Source: Tanypteryx hageni (taxonomy: Eukaryota > Arthropoda > Insecta > Odonata > Petaluridae). From it: a stretch of DNA of 64,000 nt. The notes under the pieces are model-generated. The model was not told the origin of the DNA. It worked only from the letters and a program-made list of their open reading frames with translations, and ran no database searches. The position numbers were made by a program, and so were the translations under genes. Location: positions 129,743,547 to 129,807,546 of the forward strand of contig CM054116.1 in NCBI GenBank assembly GCA_028673005.1. Direction: 5' to 3'. Numbering within the stretch: the stretch's first letter is position 1; the number at the start of each line of letters is the position of its first letter. Shown here piece by piece: positions 59,331-64,000 of the stretch.

Positions 59331-59812
59331 CAAGCGCGTTCACAAAATGAAAGGCGACAAATATGCCGTCTAAATGCTAGAAAAGGTTTTTTTGAAATAT
59401 TACAACTCAATGAATGGGAAGCTTCAAGTACGGGTGTTGTTGAAGCTTCAATCGAATAAGGAAAGCAAGAACGCGGTTATATCTTTGTTGGAATTATGTT
59501 TTCCCAAGACAATTACATCGAATCGAGATTCATAGCAGCATCTTTTGGCATTTGGTAATTTGTGTCTCATTTACTCCAATCGTATCAATTATTTATGATA
59601 TTTTTTGTTTATAGTTCTGTTTCTTGGCCAACAACTTTTAGTCGATTTGATAGCTTTATTTACATTTATATTTTCCTTATGTAGTTAACTGAAAGAATTT
59701 TTGCAACGTGCAGCGGAATTGAATTTTCAAATGAGCACACAAATTAATGTGACATCCTTAACTTTTAACGACCAGCCTTTATTAAACACAGAAATTACCG
59801 TTTCACATTTAA

Positions 59813-61583
59813 CCCATTAACGCCTAGCGTGATCATATGAACACGGTAAACATCGCAACATTTTAATCGTGCTATTGTCTTTATTTTAGATTCATTATAT
59901 TTCTTTATTAGCATATACCTTCTCAAAGATTAGATTAAATTTTTTGTATTGTTGCATATTTACTTAAAACTATAGTTTTTGAGTTGTGACAACTTGAATT
60001 TGGCTCATGCCATTAATCCGCTTCGAAGCTATATAATACTTTATTACATTGCTTATAGCGTGTACGTTTTTTGTTTTTTTTTTGCATAATCTTTGCATCA
60101 TTTATATTAATTATATGATGATTTAACTACAATACAAGTAACTTTGTTGTATTGTAGTATTTGTGACTTGTGTAACACAGAACTTTCCTGCGTGATCATA
60201 TAGACACGCCAGGCGGATCCCTTAGTAAAGTGATCCCTCCATACGTTGATGGGTAAGGCAATCGACACGTCGCCTAAAACTGATTGTGTTATTGTTTAGA
60301 CATATGCTCCATAAGAAATGATGAGTAGGTAGATTTGGTGAAATTTAATATTGCTTGGCAGAAACCAGACACCAGTAAACAAAGTGGTAGATAATAGAAG
60401 TAATTGTTTACTTTTTACGACGAGACGAGCGGAGCGACAAAGTGTGATCCCTTGAAAACTTCAGTATGAAACAAAAACCTATTGAAGACGGATGGTTTCT
60501 GACATTTCTTGTTACAAGGCGCTGCAGGGATTTATTTTTCAATTTTTTTCTTCCGAATTCTTCTTGTGTTTCCGTATATCCAGCTGAATTGAGAAGTTAA
60601 TAATCACGATCTCCATATAACTACTACGTTTTGCTGTAATTTTATACTGACACTGATTATGAATACCAATATGTATGTTTTCTAGTCTTAAAACTAAAGA
60701 GTGAAGAAGACGGGAATCTTATTACCTGATGGGTTGACAATGCAATAGTTACTGTAGCGACCACTGGTCACAGTATTGAAGCAATTACCATGGTTTTATG
60801 TTATTTTCCATCGGAGAAAAAAACTGCGCATTACTCGACCATTCGTGATATATATATAAGGGAGGAACATAGAATGGATGAGAATTTGTCCTATCATAAG
60901 ATTGGAATTCGAGGGGAAAAATGATGGTGGTGTTTATTTACGTGGTTAGTAGACGTGTCGTGACGTGCGTGGACTCTTCATAAAAAATCAGGGGCTGAAG
61001 TCTCACAATTAGACTTTCATCGTAGCATAGTTCAAATCTATCTAATTCGGTATAAAAATCCTCCTATTGCAACTGGGCTACCGTCAATGTCAAAGGTTAG
61101 CACTTAGTAGGTCCGAGCCAGTGACGAAATTCGCCTTGATGGAGTATCCAAATACTTGATAATGTCAGGAAACAGACGCCGTTGTGCTAGTGAAAGGTGC
61201 TGGTGATGTAGGATGTCGAAATTTTATACACGTTAATCATTTCTATGCCTAATATTTTATTTTTTATTATAAATTTGTTTCTAATATAAAATTATATCTG
61301 TGAAATAAATACTATATGCTAAATATTTACTTTTATTATTAAATTCAAGAGATAACATGATGTAATTGCTTGGCATTCGGAGTTTCCTTGGAAAGAAATG
61401 GTAAGATGATGGGGATGGAATTGCTAATGGATCCGCCTAGCGTGGTCATATGAACACGGCACTTTTCTCGAGAACCGTGGCAGATATGTTCTTGTAATAT
61501 TAACTATATAGTTTACATATAATTAGAACCTATAATTGTAAATATGAAAAAACAAAAAAAAATAAAACTACGGCGTTAAAGGG
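59813..61583. mobile_element. Non-autonomous piggyBac-like element
   Basis: The left terminus is CCCATTAACGCC and the right terminus, read inward, is CCCTTTAACGCC, 11 of 12 matching. Each is bounded outside by TTAA (59809-59812 and 61584-61587), the obligatory piggyBac target duplication. Terminal CCC(T/A)TTAA is the piggyBac hallmark. A 26-bp subterminal sequence (59821-59846), with core AGCGTGATCATATGAACACG, recurs in the same orientation near the right end (61434-61459, one mismatch). A shorter version, GCGTGATCATATAGACACG, lies at 60190. No transposase frame exists in the 1771-bp interior, so it is an internally deleted or MITE-like derivative. Confidence 0.8.
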
Positions 61584-61589
61584 TTAAAT

Positions 61590-62357
61590 ATGCTGTTTTT
61601 GTAATGAAGTGTCTTCATCTTCTGGAAACATTTTAGGATTTTTACAGAGAGTTTACCCAGTTCCGTGATAACTTGCTTGCATTACAAATTCCATCTAAAC
61701 CGAGAGACTACATTTTCTTTCATCTATTCGTTTGATTCCCGTCATGCATTACTTCATGTCCCTTTGGATTGTTTTGCACTTTTATTGGCTTGATTCTTCG
61801 TGTTCCTGTTACACGTTTGAGAGCTGGAAAACTGCTACCTTTCAATGATATTCCATGCTAATGAAAAGTTTAAATGTTTTTCCATTTCATCCAAACTTCA
61901 TCATTCTTCTGTTTAACCTCCAAATATTTGTACCATATAAACCACGCGTCGACGCAATCAAAAGTAGTCCGTGTTTTCATGTATCTTTTTGAGTGCAAAT
62001 GCGTGTTATGTGCATACTTAACAATATACGTTTCACATTTTGCGTCACCACAGCACAAGTAAAATCTCAACATTACCAGAATACATAACATCGATTTGTA
62101 GGAAAACCTTTCTCCATTAAAACAATCCCTAAACATCCACACGATACTCAATCCCTTTAGGTATCATTACATAGCTGACTCAAGATACAAGGCAGTGTCA
62201 AACTCCTAATCTCCTCGTTTCCATATATTCCCTTAATGACATTTTCTTTGCGTCACTGCAATTAGTTTCGAATCAATCTTCTTACTTCTCTATTCCATCA
62301 GATTTTTTCTCCCTATTATTCCTAATTAATCACCAAAACGCTATTTTATTACTTTTA

Positions 62358-62360
<3 letters not shown>
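61590..62360. other. AT-rich non-coding sequence
   Basis: Nothing recognised. Short frames on both strands (61870-62151) lack motifs. Confidence 0.4.

Positions 62361-62417
<57 letters not shown>
62361..62417. repeat. (AT)n microsatellite
   Basis: About 28 uninterrupted AT units just outside the C-terminal end of the mariner relic. Confidence 0.97.
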
Positions 62418-62421
<4 letters not shown>

Positions 62422-62435
62422 TTTTACTACACGAA

Positions 62436-63132
62436 TTCTCCATGCCTGTTAAGACACTTGTTACAACGTGCTGCAAGAAAACCAATACCATTTTCGTAGG
62501 AGGATGGCTGCTGCTTAAAGTAATTAGTGATCATCTGCTACAGTTTGTCGTTTGACTGGAGCCGCTATCCCTTCATGGCCTTCTCAAGAGGCTCAGAGAT
62601 TTTGAATTTACACGTGGAGAGGTCTGAACTCTAAGGGTGGTATTTCAAGACTTCTTAACGAAACTTGTGTAATGTTTCCCTCGTAGAGTTGGTGTGGGAA
62701 CAGGCGTTGTTATGCAACAGAACAACCTTCTCAGTCAAAATGCCCTGGACGCTTTGGCTTAATTTCCTGCCATAAATGTTTCCATGTCTCGCAGTGTCAT
62801 TGCGCGTTGATTGTCTCACCAAGTTCAACAAGCTCAATCTACCGGTTCTTGATGATCAAAGACTAAAGAAAACATCACTTTGCCTGCAGTTGGTATTGGC
62901 ATGGTCTTCTTTAGTTCTGAGGAGAAGGATTCCTCCACTGCATGTTCTTGCGCTTTATTTGTGGACTGTAATGTTGACACCAATCCGCAACAATATTAAG
63001 ACTGATAATGCTGTCACCTTCCCGCTCATATTAAGTGAGATGCTACAGGCTGAAACTCATCCGAAATATCTTTTGGTCAGGCAAAACCATTTCGAGATCC
63101 ATTGCGTACAAACTTTTCGGAAGTTCAGGTGA
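62436..63132 (-). pseudogene. Mariner-family (SETMAR-type) transposase relic
   Basis: The minus strand in shifting frames gives most of a mariner transposase. VRKFCTQWISKWFCLT is followed by EGDSIISLNIVADWCQHYSP (the D-E-x-W region, catalytic part lost), then QIKRKNMQW, then PTAGKVMFSLVFDH. After that come VQGILTEKVVLLHNNACSHT (the 'LLHDNARPHT' block with Asp changed to Asn), SSDLSTCKF, and the C-terminal LQSNDKL, QQPSSYENGIGF and RCNKCLNRHGEF. The family normally reads VCARWVP..LT, HHYTPE.K.QS.EW, LLHDNARPHT, YSPDLAPSDFHLF and RWDKCLNRHGDYVE. Frame changes and several stops show decay. It is a different mariner lineage from the relic at 22.5 kb. Confidence 0.85.
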
Positions 63133-63139
63133 CTATGCC

Positions 63140-64000
63140 AAATTACGAAATTAGTTTCAGCGCTAATATTCTCCAATTCCGATATGTTTCGCATCGATAT
63201 ACTTCTATCATTTTTCACAATGACTTCCACTGCCGAGACACATTTGTGCGCCTAGTCTGTCAAGGGATTATGGTCAATTTGTTGGTATCCTTCCCTTAAC
63301 TTCTATAACAATTTTACACAGCCGTTTTCCTGAGGCAGCGTTTACCTTAAACCTACTTCATATACATGTAAATATAGGATAATTTTATTTCCCAGTTCAC
63401 TAGAAAATGAATCATGGCACGTTGATCTTCTTTAGACTCTTCTACAACGCGTCTAACAATTTGACGTCGCTATTTTATAATGTTAAAGCTTTTTATGTCT
63501 TTCTTCTACATCTACCTGATGCTCTGCGGGAGCGTGCTAGGATTGCTCAGTTTACGTTGGTGATATGTGGGTTCTCCACTTTTCATTAGAACATCCTTTG
63601 AATGTACATACATTGTTATGCCTTAGTATAACTCATTTTCCTAAGAGTTCGGTTAGTCTCCAAATTTTGTGTAATTATCTACCTTTATTACAAGGTGAAT
63701 CTGATCAAAATATATCTTTTCTAAGTTTTTTTCTAGTTCCAATAAAAATTCATTTATCATACCTATGATCTTGCTATACCGTACGGATCAACCCTCATAA
63801 AATTAGAAGAAATCGTTTCTTTTTGAACTAACGTCGATGGCGTTTTTTGCCGAAGAGAAGCTCGACTAAAGCAACGTTATATAGCAATTGAGTGTCACAT
63901 TTTCATATGGATTACATTTGCTTGCCAAAAATCTTCTGCGAAAACAAATCAGCTGTAATTTTTCACCGGATTCTGCATCCAGCGGTTGGAATTAAATAAT
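63140..64000. other. Non-coding sequence, nothing recognised
   Basis: AT-rich with short motif-free frames. Confidence 0.4.

Noticed and set aside
62776..63132. 118-codon plus-strand frame
   Set aside because: It is antisense to the mariner transposase relic, which explains the sequence in this interval.

Overview
The window is eukaryotic nuclear DNA, most likely from an arthropod and probably an insect with a large, repeat-rich genome. The evidence is two short immunoglobulin-domain exons of a lachesin/DIP-type (IgLON-like) cell-adhesion gene with consensus splice sites, very large non-coding distances, and relics of mariner, hAT, piggyBac, Helitron, non-LTR and SINE elements of arthropod type. 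The background is AT-rich. I cannot name the species.

Genes. Only two exons can be supported, both on the minus strand: 20897-21028 (end of one Ig domain) and 10500-10619 (start of the next). They splice in phase 1 to give a continuous lachesin-like reading (…VHVH-F-HPLIKV…), which implies an intron of about 10.3 kb. Upstream exons should lie to the right and downstream exons to the left. I found neither, so much or all of the window may be intronic DNA of this gene.

Mobile DNA. From left to right: a diverged direct-repeat family (0.8-2.5 kb); a 2.06-kb element with roughly 460-bp inverted arms (11.6-13.6 kb); a hAT-type element with 8-bp target duplication (19.5 kb); a palindromic element (20.4 kb); a mariner transposase relic (22.5-23.1 kb); a tRNA-derived SINE inserted in a minisatellite (23.2-23.5 kb); a second Tc1/mariner-superfamily relic broken by a 5'-truncated LINE with a 9-bp target duplication (24.4-25.9 kb); a PIF1-like Helitron helicase relic followed by a hairpin-bearing terminal module (27.5-28.4 kb); a hAT-type element (30.0-30.5 kb); SINE-like tRNA-derived sequence (34.2 kb); paired unknown repeats and two near-identical LINE 3' fragments abutting TA arrays (39.8-43.2 kb); a hAT-type element (46.3-46.8 kb); a palindromic element (52.5 kb); a second copy of the Helitron-type module with four internal tandem units (55.1-55.9 kb) next to a decayed CR1/L2-like LINE (56.0-57.4 kb); a non-autonomous piggyBac-like element flanked by TTAA (59.8-61.6 kb); and a mariner relic (62.4-63.1 kb).

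Low-complexity DNA. By eye about a tenth of the window is strongly strand-asymmetric polypyrimidine/polypurine sequence, including 12-bp-unit arrays at 49.8-50.3 and 53.4-53.9 kb and a 221-bp higher-order repeat at 30.9-31.3 kb. These tracts contain no stop codons, so they give long open frames rich in Pro, Ser, Leu, Arg, Glu and Gly that are not genes. Three GC-rich, CpG-containing stretches (5.3-8.3, 35.4-36.5 and 48.0-48.8 kb) could be regulatory or promoter-like, but nothing proves it.
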